64,000 bases of DNA, taken from positions 63,714,672-63,778,671 of the forward strand of contig NC_088708.1 of NCBI RefSeq assembly GCF_963576615.1. The letters run 5' to 3'. Below are positions 36,301 to 48,300 of this stretch, in pieces. The position numbers were made by a program, and so were the translations under genes. Origin of the DNA: Watersipora subatra (lineage: Eukaryota > Bryozoa > Gymnolaemata > Cheilostomatida > Watersiporidae). The notes under the pieces are model-generated. The model saw nothing but the letters and a program-made list of their open reading frames with translations. It made no database searches and was not told where the DNA came from. The first letter of the stretch is position 1, and every line of letters begins with the position of its first letter.

Positions 36301-39300
36301 TCTTTTGGTTACAGGTAGTCATTTATTAATCTATTATTATAGTATTGTATGATGAATGAACAAAAAATTTTGTAGATTCTACAAAATTAGTAAGTTTGAC
36401 GTCCTGAACTGGCCTTCACTTAAAGGCCTTAGTTTTCAGTTCTGTAGGGTACACTTTTCATGTTGCAATGTTTCCAAAGTGGATCAGCTTTAAACACTTT
36501 GATTTATCAAATAATATTATGTAGTGAACTTCGTGATAGAAGTGAAAATACATCCACATTAAATGGTTCATGCGGTACTCCTTCAGTCAACTGCTGGTGT
36601 TTTAGTTTACTGTAGTTGCTTAATGTTTTATATCTTTTATCTTAATTATTTGGGCTCTCTGCAAGCTCTTAGTTATTCAGTGATTAGCTTTATGGATTAA
36701 CTTGAAAGAATTCAGATTTCTTGTGGTTGACCTTTGTACTATTAACTGTATGATGTAATTTATCATGTTGACAGTGTTATGGCTGACTGTAGTCTATTGC
36801 TATCAATTCTCTTAATCAACAGCTAAACAGCAATTGTTTTACATTACTTACATAAATAGCTGTTGGACTACCAGGTTTTTAACTATATTCTATTATCTAA
36901 TTTTTAAAATATAAGTATCTATAATTTTCTAGCTGCCCTGCTATCATCGGAACTGACAAGCAATAAACGCTCAAGGATTTTTTCCCTCGTCAATAATCTG
37001 AGTATCAGATACATATTTCTACGATAATATTTTTTACTAAATTTGTCATCACACCCACTACTATTTAGCATTTTAGCGTTTTGGTAGAATAACTGGTATA
37101 GAAAGAGTGATGTAGTTGTCATAGAGCAGCTATTTTTACTGGTTAGTTGAGTAAGTGGGATTTGTCTTGCGGAAACATGAAACTGTTATTTTGCTTATTA
37201 TACAGCACCTGTTCTACCATTTGAACTATCAAATTATGTCACAGAGAGCATTTACATACCAAAAGATGCTCATTATCACAGAAGGAGAATTATCATGCAC
37301 ATTCCCATAAATGTGAGTAAAATTAACTGAAAGTATCTCGATACACAGTCTAACTGTTTTGTAATTGTAGATGCATAACTCAATTACAGACATGCTAATA
37401 AAAAAAATTTTTTTCAAAGTTTGTTATAGTTGTTTTAATTTCAAGGCAAAAAAAATGATTTGAAAGCTATTTATTTTCATGGAAGTTTCATGTGCAGGAA
37501 AAAGTGATGTCTTAATTTGTTTTCATGAGGAAGTTTTAGCATGTGAACAATAAATGTTAGTTAACCTTCCAAATGTTGCCGAGTATATGTAATGTATCCT
37601 GGGCACATCTTCATTTGATCTTTTGAGCATGCTGAACATGTTATCCATAGATGTTAGCCACATAATTATAGTCATTTAGAGATCATTGTAATAACTAGCT
37701 GCAACTAGCACATCATGTGAACTTTTATTGTAGGACATAACAGCTAACTGCAGAGATATTACACTCAGACAGTATAAACTACAAGGATCTGTTGGCTACA
37801 CATTAGACAAACAGCCCATAGATGACCTGAATGCTGTTGCCAACTATACTATTGTGTATAGTGCTAGGAATGATGAACGATTCAGTATTACTGGATCTCT
37901 TGTTGTAACTACTGGAGAACTTGGTAATTATTTAATATATTTTTTCTCTAGTTACTTATTTATAAGATTGTGTATTGATCAGATGTTGCTACAAAATATC
38001 CAATAATTCATTGGCTTTATATATTTTAGACATGAAAAGTTGAGTGGAGTTTTGCGAATGCTAGTTAAACTCTGTCAATATTTAACTCAAAATTCCGTTG
38101 TCGATTATTTGCCAACTAATTGGATTTCTGGCTAAAAATAGCCTTGCTTCTCAATCAATATTTCAAAGTGGTCAAGGTCAATGTACAGATTTATTTGTTG
38201 TTATGACAAACAAAAGAAGTTATTTCATTACAGATAGTAAATCTGTTTCAATTTAAAACAATCCTTGGATTAATTACTTCTAAAAATTCGGAACTATGTA
38301 TCAAATATCCCACATAGATTGTTAAATTTCCATCGAAAGAAGATATTGTTTTTCTCTTTAAAATAAAGCCAAATTAGTTCAACCAAGAGTTTTGTTAAAA
38401 ACTATCACTGCAGCCCGGAGTTTACAGTAACAGTAACTACAAGCCTTAAAAACAAAATTATTGCAACCAGTTTAGGAATTCAATGCAATGTAAAATTAAT
38501 GGCTTTTAAATATTAAACTAATTTCTAGCCTAATAAATTGGTAATATTCAGAGAAAAGAGCTGCTAATATACTTACTTTGTTGTTCTAATTTTTCTGTGG
38601 CAGTAAATCATAATGTATGTTGTAACAGGTGTTCATAGTAGCGGAGATCAGACAATCATTGTCAGATCTTGTCCACAATATTTGAAGCTATGAATTGTGA
38701 ATAATGAAAGGTAATTCAATGAAATGTATTTATAGGATGTTATTCTTTACTGATTGCTTATCATGGCAGAGTAGAAGTTAAAAATCAAACATGAGCATTC
38801 GGAGATTAAGCTGATTGTTTTGCAAGGTCCTCATTGGCTGATGATTCAGAATTGCCTGAATAGTTAACTGATCTGGTTTTTACCAAATATCATAAACTGC
38901 TTCTGAACATGCAGCTTCAACTAGTTTTATATTCCTTTTGCTGTTTTAGCAAATTATTTCTATGCAATCAAATGTAAAATGTATATCGTCGGCGGATTGA
39001 AGACTGCAAAACACTTTTCATTGCCCATATTGACAGTATCTCAAGTTGCATTTAAATGCAACACATGATGCTAGTCTAAGTCTGAAGAGATGTGGCATTG
39101 TTAAGATGATCAGCAAAAAGGCAAATTTAAAACATCTACAGCAACAGACTTGAACAGTGGATACAAAGTTGAACATTGTGACATCACTAGATGATTTTTC
39201 AGAGATTAGCAAATAGATCACTGCTGCCAGGTCTTGTAACAGGAAATTAACAGGAGCAACTGATCTCAATTTGCCTTGGTCATGCGCGATCACACCTCAA

Positions 39301-42300
39301 ATGTGATTGGATAGTATATTAATAAGCATTCCTATGTTCTACTTAGATCACTCATACTTTAACATTTAATTTACTTAAAATATAATTCTAGTTTCTGTAA
39401 TAATTTGTGACAACTGCTGATTTTAAAAAGCTCATTTATTGGAAATATTATGTCGATCATTCGTAAAAAGATGATGCAATGTTAGCAGATGTTGTGTTTA
39501 TAGCAGCTAGTAGTGTTGCTATTATGATTAGGTTTACTTGTTGAGGAATTATTAGCAAGCTAGTAGATTTGATTCGATGAATAATTCTCTTCTTGCACTG
39601 ATCACAACGCTAAATAAGCAAATAGTAAGTGAGTCTTTTGTATCAAAACTATCACAAGTTCATCTACATGCTCCACAAAGAAACGAACCAGTTGAGTGCG
39701 AGGCTATATACGTATACAGTTTTTCAAATATATTATACAGTCAAGAGTAGTGCGCATAGAAATAACTGCATAGGATGATACTTCCAGTCGCTCTGGTCTT
39801 CATTGCTTCTGCGGGCGGCTCCTTTTATACGTATCGCTCCTAGATTGGCTCCATCCCCTTGGTAGCATGATTGACTCAGCAGCTGACCTGAAGTATTGCC
39901 GGCAGTCGTGTTGCTTGTTGATTCAGGGCTCAGCCCTGTCATGGCGCCGGTTGCCTCTTTGATATTGCTCGGCAACTGGCTTTGGCCCAAAGGTTCTTCT
40001 GCCAAATATTCATTTTCTTTGGTATGATGGTGCTTGAAAGATAGTTTACGATGCCTGCTTACCCTAAGGTATAATTTGCTAGTCTTATTAGCCATTTTAT
40101 ATTTGTAGTTAACATGTTAATTTCAGAACCAGGACCTGTTAAGGTTATCACGAATCCATTTAACTTGAGCTGTATCAGTTTGTCCTGGACTAAACCTCAG
40201 CAACCTAATGGAGTTATTACTGAATACCAGGTACTCAACACAAGCGGTGTCTATATGGGAAACTTTATTGTCATTACTGTTAGTCTACACAGAGCTAAGA
40301 CTAATGTGTTTAACCTTTATTATGCTGTTGGATAAAACACTTATTTAAGTTCTAGGAAGTACTAAACCTCAGCAGCCTCACCATGCATATCAGGGAGTAC
40401 TTGACAAGTGTACCAAACTATATGGCAGTATGACATCATTTTTACCACAAGACAAGATATCTGTGAATCAATGCTGTTGTTGTACTATTTAGGATATGGT
40501 TCATTGAACGAGCAAAGTTTTTAAACCACGAATTTTTAAACAAGTAGCGCAAGACCATTGATGGAACACAATGCATTGATCTCTCATATGTTAAAGTAAT
40601 TTAGTACCATAACTAACCTTTAAAAATGAAAAATGTAAAGTAGCATTATATTTCATCCTGGCATTAGACTAATTGCAGTTTATAAGCATCGATATACGTT
40701 TAATGTAAAATTTATAATTAATAATTTAATTATTTTGGTTAGCAATCCTTTTTGCAACAGTAAGGAAAAGTTTTCTCCTTGTGCATATGAAAAGTAATAT
40801 CATGCTAAAATAGTTATCTGCATAATTGAGCAGCACTGCTATACGCTGATAATAAAACATATATTTCCCAAATCTGTGAGCCAAGTCATACAATATATTC
40901 CACTTTATTCTATTAGGCTTTGTATGAAGTTCAATTTCATACTGTTGGGCGCTGAAAATGCACAGTAATTGGAGAATATAGTTTTGGGTCATTTGGGTCA
41001 CATTGGTTAGTGTTGATTATAATTCAATTCTATAAGCTAAATAACTTACTAGTATTTTCAGACTGTCATAGCAAAACATTCTAAATCATTATCATTGCAC
41101 TACAAAATGCTCAATTTAAATATTGCTGCTGTTGGCAGTTATAAACTAACAGAAATGCCTTTTAAACACTAGGCTACAGTTATGATCGGTTAACACCATT
41201 CATTTTAAGCACATTTTTCTATTTTACTTAGGAATGTTTTTTGATAATTGCTGCCCTTTACAATATATTGTGACAGACAGTGTTTGTGCATGCGAGCATG
41301 TGTGTGTGGGCCAAACTAAGCCGAGCTGAACCGAACTAAGCCAAGCTGAGTCCAATCCAACCAAGTGGAACAAGAGGCAGGGTTCCCTGCTATATAAGCA
41401 CGGACGTTTGTAGTAGAGGACAGAGCTGTTCTGTGCCTGTTTCATTGCTTGTTGCATACTTTTCACTGTAACTACTTATGAGCAAATCAGAATACATGTA
41501 TATACCCTTCACACTGAGTCTTATGTGGTGGAGTAATGGCAGCGCACAAAACCTTTACAATAGTGGCAGCAGTGGGATTAAGACGATCCCAACTAAACTC
41601 CACTACGAGACTCGTACTGGATTACTGGATGATTGTTCTGCTGTTTTCAAAGTGGTAGTAGAAAGAAACCCAATGACACGAAATAGGGCCTGCCTCAGAA
41701 ATGGCTGCGTAGCTCCTACTAGAAAAACTTCCTGGCAACAGGAAGAAACCCAGAGAGAGTCGTGTAAAACCTTGCCTGCAGCAACGGACTCAGTAGAAGA
41801 ACTGCCATAAAAAAGGGCAATATTCATATTTGTATACCAATGGAACGGTCATTAACTCTCCTGTTCGGGGCCACTATCGGCACGTATATGGAGGTAGACA
41901 CCCCGCAGGTCAAAAATAGCGACTCCTGATTGTGTGAAGATGGTTGGACTTCAACCGAAGGTGTGCCGGCTCACCTTGAGGAGTTGTTCCAGGCAGCATA
42001 ACCGAATTGTGATGGGACAGGCCAGACGGCAAGGCTGGCTTTTTTGCTGAGTCAATATGCCATCGTGTTCAGCACGGGTGACGGCGACGTAGGAAGGACC
42101 TCTGAAGTGGAACACTCCATTCCACTTAAGGAGGGCACTCGGCGGATCTGGCAACCATCTCACAGACTAGGTCTGGAAAAGGAGGCGGGGGTCTAAAGGC
42201 AGGTACCGGATTTACTCAAGAAAGGTTTTATTGAGTCAGCTGGAAGAGCTTGGAGCTCCCCGTAGTGTTGGTCTGGAAGAAGGATGGGAAGTGGCGATTC

Positions 42301-45300
42301 TGCATAGATCACCGACACTTGAATGCTGTCACCGCGCAGGATGCCTATCTCTTACCCAGGGTTAATGACAGTCTGGTCGCTCCTTCTGGCAGCTGATGCT
42401 TTAGCACACTTGACCTGGTGAGTGAGTATTGGCAAGTGCCCCTGGATGCTGAGGCCTAAAAGAGATCAGCCTTCTCGATCCGATCTGGACTGTGGAAATG
42501 AAAGGTGCTACCCTTCAGGCTGACCTCTGTCCTAGCCACCTTTCTGAGGCTCATGGAACGCATCTTACACGGTCTTCACTGGAGGATGCTGTTGTTATAC
42601 TTCTACGACATCATATTCATCGCGTTGGATTTCAACACGCACCTGCATCGACTCGATGAGGTCTTCTAGAGACTTCACAGGGCCGGACTGAAGTTGAAAT
42701 TTTCCACATGCAAGTTACTACAGCCCCAGGTACGCCACCTGGGCCACATAGTAAGCAGGGATGGAGTCTCCATAGAACCCACTAAAGTAAAGGCGGTCGC
42801 AGAGTGGCCAAACCTATGCATAGTTAAGAAACTATAGCGGTTCCTCAGAATAGTCAGCTACTACTGACAATACATCCCGAAGTTTGGCATGATAGCGCAC
42901 CCCTTGCACCGGCAAATGGCAAAGGGAGAGACTTGGAAATGGGTGAAGGAAGAGCAGATCGCCTTCAACAAATTAAAGTACAGCAGCAGCTCCATCCTAA
43001 TCTTGAGCTATCCAGACCCCCAAAAACACTATGTTATGAATACGGATGCCAATGGATGTAGGGTGGAGGCTGTGCTGTCTCAAGTGCAAGAAGGCTGCAA
43101 GAAAGTCATTGCCAACTACAGCAAAACTCTTACCCCTTCGGAACACAATTGCTGCGTTACTAGAAGCAAGTTGCTCGCAGTTGTCAGGCAGTGAAACATT
43201 TTCGGCCCGATCTGTATGGACAGAAGTTCCTCCTCCGGACCGATCATGCATTTTTTCCGATGGTTATGCAGAAGGAGAGAGCCCTCGAACCAAGTGGCCT
43301 GATGGCTCAAGATCCTGGTGGAGTTCCGGTATACCCTGGAGCACCAGTCAGGAACCCGGCATGGAAATGCAGACAGCCTGAGTAGGCAAGCCTGTGAGGA
43401 CTGCCGACAATGCTTGAACAAAGGGACAGAGGCCCATCATGGAGGGAGTTGGCTTGGAAAAAGGAGCTGTTAGCCACATGGGTATCAACCAGTTTCCTGG
43501 ATGGGACTCCCGCTTTCGACAGGACGGGATTGGCCCTGGACAATATCGCATACTCCGGGGCGTCAACCAGTAGCTTGCGCGAGACTCCCACCCCAACTGT
43601 GCCAGGACTGAATCTGAGTATCAGTGGTGTCCCCGACGGGCTACCAGCCCCTCAGGCTGAACCAAGACCAAATGGTGAGTTGGCAATACAGGCAACAGGG
43701 CAGGGACCAATGGCCTTCATGTATCGTGCACTCGCTACAAGAAAAGAGGTGCCAGCGCAACACCTAAAAGTAGGGAGCTGGACAAGCTAAGCCGCATGGG
43801 GTTCCTTACGCATTTGAAAGGACGGCGTGCTGGAGGCACGTATGGCCCCGCAGGGCCACGCTAGATTGTGCGCCATATGCCCGCCAGCCGTGTGGGAGAC
43901 CGCGGTGTGGCAAACCCATTTCCTGACCCACTCTGGGTGGGAGGGACGACAAGCCACCTCCAGTTTACCTGGTACTGGCCCAGACTGGCATCCACTGTCA
44001 GACAGCTCGTAAAGAGTTGCGAGGTGTGACAAGCCGAAAAGAATGGAGGGACTAAATAAGCCGGAGGAAAGTAGAGGCTCTACGCAGAAAGGCTTTAGCA
44101 GAAGGTGGTCGTTAATCCAGTTGGGCCACTCCAAGAGAAAACAAATGGGTGCTGGTCCTCACAGACCACTTCACCCGATGGCAGGACGCGCTGGCGCTAC
44201 TCGATGCCACGGTATCGGTCATCGCAAACGCTCTGGATGCACGGGTGTTTTGTTACCTGGGGCTACCAGAGTATATTCACACAGATCAGGGGTGCAGTTC
44301 GAGAGTCAATTAATGGTCGAACTGTGCCAACTCTAGAACGTAGAAAAAATGCACACTAACCCATACCACTCACAGGCCAACGGAATCATAAAGCGGAATA
44401 ACTGTGAGCTTGGGGATTCCCTCTGGGCAACAATGTTAGCCGCCCAAGGGCAGGATGAGTGTGACCTGTTTCTGCCTCAGCTGATGAGGACATTTCGAGG
44501 CATCCCCCACTCTGAAACAGGAGAAATGGCCAATACACTGATGTTGGGATGAGAGCTGAGGTTGCCGGACCAGCTAAAGAGTCACCCTCCACCAACAGCG
44601 TTCTTCCCTACCCACGAATATGCACTAGGAGTACCGCGAAGATTGCAAACCATGCATGAAGTGCTACAACAGAACCAGATAAAAGTGTGGCAAAAATACC
44701 AAAAGGAACTCCCGCTGTACGCCCCAGGCGACTAGGTATGGCTCACAAACAAGCACCAGCGACGGAGGGAGGAGAACTCCAAGCTACAGGCAAGATTTGT
44801 GGGACTATGCCAGGTCTTTAAGGCCTGGGGCAACCACACCTACATAGTAGAGAGACAAGGCCAGTCATCAATTCAGAGGGAAGCAAGACTTGAGCCCTAC
44901 CACGCCTGTCCGGAAAGGCTTGAGCAGGCCCCGGCCACCCTAGAGCCATAAAGGGGTCCTAACATGAAAAGAGCCAGATCAGGCAGACCGGAGAAAAATC
45001 CGGGAGAAAACGAAAATGACCCCCTACCAGTAATGGGGCCTCTCAACTGAGAAAAACTGCTGATGGAAGCCCCAAGAAATCAAAAACTGAAGACAGCTCT
45101 CACAGAAAACCAGGTCGAGCCGGAAGAAAGAAGGGACCAAAGATCGAGCTCAGTAACAACCGATCCGGTCACACTCGGAGAAGTTCTATGAGAACCGGAG
45201 TCAAACACGGAGGAAACCGGATTGGCTTTGACACCGGAGTTCCCATCGAAACCTGTCTGACGTAATCCAAAGCTGGCCCGAACTACTAGAAAGCCAGAAC

Positions 45301-48300
45301 AATACAAGAATTGTGTATCATACTCAATGAGACCACCAGAAAATGGTCCAGAGGTTCAAAAGGAAAGCGGTAAAACGGCTCTCACAGCCGCTACCAAAAC
45401 TTTCTTTTTAAAACATTTGTTCACTCTGGAGGATATTAGTATGCTCGAGATTATGGACAGCACTTGTGATACCTCTCTTCGGGATTTATTGACTTCGGTC
45501 ACAATTAGCTTGAAGGAAGCTGGAGAAGTGTTAAATAGGCCAACACCGGCAAATGTGGTGGCCTACAAAGGAAATGTTGGAGAAACAGGCACCAGGCAAG
45601 GAGGACTAGGCCACTCGGAACCTGCCGTATTGGAGCTGACTGACAAAGGAGTTGAGGCGTTATTAAAGGAGACCTCGATGGAAGACGTGGAGGAGGTCAG
45701 TCGGGTGGCTGCTATAAAGACAGGAAAAAAAATGATCAAGCCATCCTACTCAAATTTGACTTCCTCCTCTCCGGCTAAGCCACTCTGCGCTAGCACGCTC
45801 GTCAGAGAAACAGGACAGAATAAGAGTCCTCCCGCAAGGAAACCCATAGTGAGGACGGTCAAGTATCTGTCTGCTTGGACTACCGCGAGAGTGGAGGAGC
45901 AGATGCAGGGAGGGAGTGGCCGGACCTGCCAGTTTGCCACTAGTCGCCGGCAGATCACACTATATGTGCTTCGGCACTATGCCATGTTTGTGTACCTTTG
46001 TGAATGGCAACTTGGGTCACTATAAGACAGGTCTTGTTGGCTTGTGTGCTGCGTGGTGCTAACCCACCACACAGCACACAAGCCAGAGGAAGTCAACCTA
46101 GTGGTCTATCTGGTCGATCAGTATATGTGGGAACAATTCTGTCAAGGGAATACGCAAGGTTCTCTACCAATAGTCACATGCACCCTCACTACCAGAAGGG
46201 AAATGCAACGCAGCCTACGCAGAGGAGCATAGCGGACTGTGATACGGTAGCGTTTCCCAGCCGGGACACGTCCTGTTTGGACCAGGCTGTATCAGACAGC
46301 TCAGAAATGGTCCACCCACCGCACACTGGCTGAGGTGGTAGGCCAGGCACCTGCCAGCCAGGCGCTCTTGCAAACCCAGCGCAACAGAGCCTGACTGTCG
46401 TCACAGGATGCACAGAAATGGAAGAAGGTCGCCGAGGCCATGCGGAACCTGACGTACAGGGAGAAGTTTGAAGGCCAAGAACACCAGCTTCTCCTCAAGG
46501 AAGTAGAGCGCCTTTGCTGTGGCGCTCACCAGCAATAAGCTCTGGCCCAGCTAGCTTTATCCCATGATATTATTAGGAGGCCATAGTCGCTAATGGGGGG
46601 AGTGTGTGATGCACTGTCTGTGTAATTGACTGTGTGTGTGGTAGACCGTGTGTGTGTGTCTGTGCGTGCATGCGTGTGTGTGTCCTGAAACAAGACGAGC
46701 CAAGCGGAGCTGAACTGAGCCGAGTCCAGTCCAACCAAGTGGAACAAGAGGCGGGGCTCTCCGCTATATAAGCACGGATGTTTGCAATAGAGGGCAGAGC
46801 TGTTCTGCGCCTGTGTCATTGCTTGTTGCATGCTTTTCACTGTAACTACTTATAAACATAGCAGAATACACACATATACTCTTCACACTGAGTCTTATGT
46901 TGGTGGAGTAGTAAAGGGCAGCGCACAAAACCTATACGATATTTTGTATTATTTTCGATTTCAATTGAGAACAAATGATATTTTTACTAAGCTATGTATA
47001 TATCTAGTGTATCATAGTTGTATAACCTGTGGCCAACATAACACTATGAAATCCTGTCTTAAAGGTTTTCGTATCTCAATCAAATTAGCTTTAGCACCTT
47101 GTGTGTGATTTATTATATTAATCTGAAAGCTGTAGAATAGACACCAGCCTATTCATCAGTTGTTTGGAAATAAGTGATAATAGTCTTGAACTTGAAACTT
47201 GATTTTTAGTTTATAGTTTTGCATATCTATTTCAATTATGATATTTTGGTATAAAGCAAGTCTCACCATATCTTACTGAGGTGATAATTTGTAGCTTTAA
47301 AAACTATTATTGATAGAATTAATTGTACATATTATCAGAAATTGATCTGAGATTCTTCATGTCATTAAAGATAAGTTAGCTGAGTAGGCTTATTATAATT
47401 TTAAGATATTTGTATTGCTGGTAAAACAGACTTTTGTGTTGATATAATTGCAGTAACGGTTTTATTCTGATACAGTACTTTTTGCAAACATATCTGTTGA
47501 GGTGTTCCAGGACCGACCTCATATGTCAATTATTTTGCATCACAAATCAAACTTTCCAAAATGAAATTACTAAATACAACTTGATCCATTCCCACTTTCT
47601 AAAGAAAACACTTCAGAGCATGATATTACAATAGAAAACTCTTTTTACTTGTTGCAATTCACCATGCCTCGGGGGTGAAATAAACAAATAAAAATAGCTA
47701 ACACAATGTACCTGATATCTATCAAGTAACAGCTCACAAAGTAACAGTTATCTAGCTAATGGTTTTGATATGTAATACCCTAGGACACTTTTATTTCGCT
47801 AGTATCTAGATTCGTGAGTAGCACACAGAGTAAAATTTTGCTGCCACTTAATTTCGCGGCTCCTATGAGTGCGAAAATATGGTGATGTGAAAATAAATGC
47901 AGTGAAACAAACAGATCAGAATCGTTAGGTCTAGTTCGCTAGTGAGAAATAATTTTTAATTTGGGACTAGTTTGTATTTGTAAACCGCAGGTAGAAATTT
48001 GTGGACAAGATCGATAATTCAAATTGATTGCTTGCTGCCATTTGTTTCTTGAACTATCAGTGATGTCTAGGTCCCTCTATATGACGATTTTATTGTGGAT
48101 ATCAATAAACAAAGCTATTTCATTCCGCGTTTTCGCTTGTTCATTATGATAGTTAAGTTTCGCTCATGAGAATTCCGTGAGAGGTTGACTCCGCGAAAAC
48201 GTGAAAGTTAGACGTCGCGAATGCATACGTATCCTAGGGTAACACGCAACATTATTATGTGCGTTGCTGTATGGAGTTCTTACCAAGTTCTTATAGAAAA

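Larger units (their letters stand above)
41269..46938 (+). mobile_element. Ty3/Gypsy LTR retrotransposon, copy 2, gag-deleted
   Basis: LTR-like ends at 41269-41559 and 46605-46938 share CCAACCAAGTGGAACAAGAG, TATATAAGCACGGA and TTGCTTGTTGCAT. Inner order: leader with primer site, scrap of the protease-RT linker, reverse transcriptase, RNase H, integrase, 3' frame. Comparison with copy 1 shows a jump from leader (about 41815) into a point equal to about 9390 of copy 1, so gag and the protease active site are gone. Same family but a different LTR subfamily. Sense orientation to the RPTP gene, in the 8.5-kb intron before exon 21. Flanks ATAT on both sides may be the target repeat. Confidence 0.85.
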
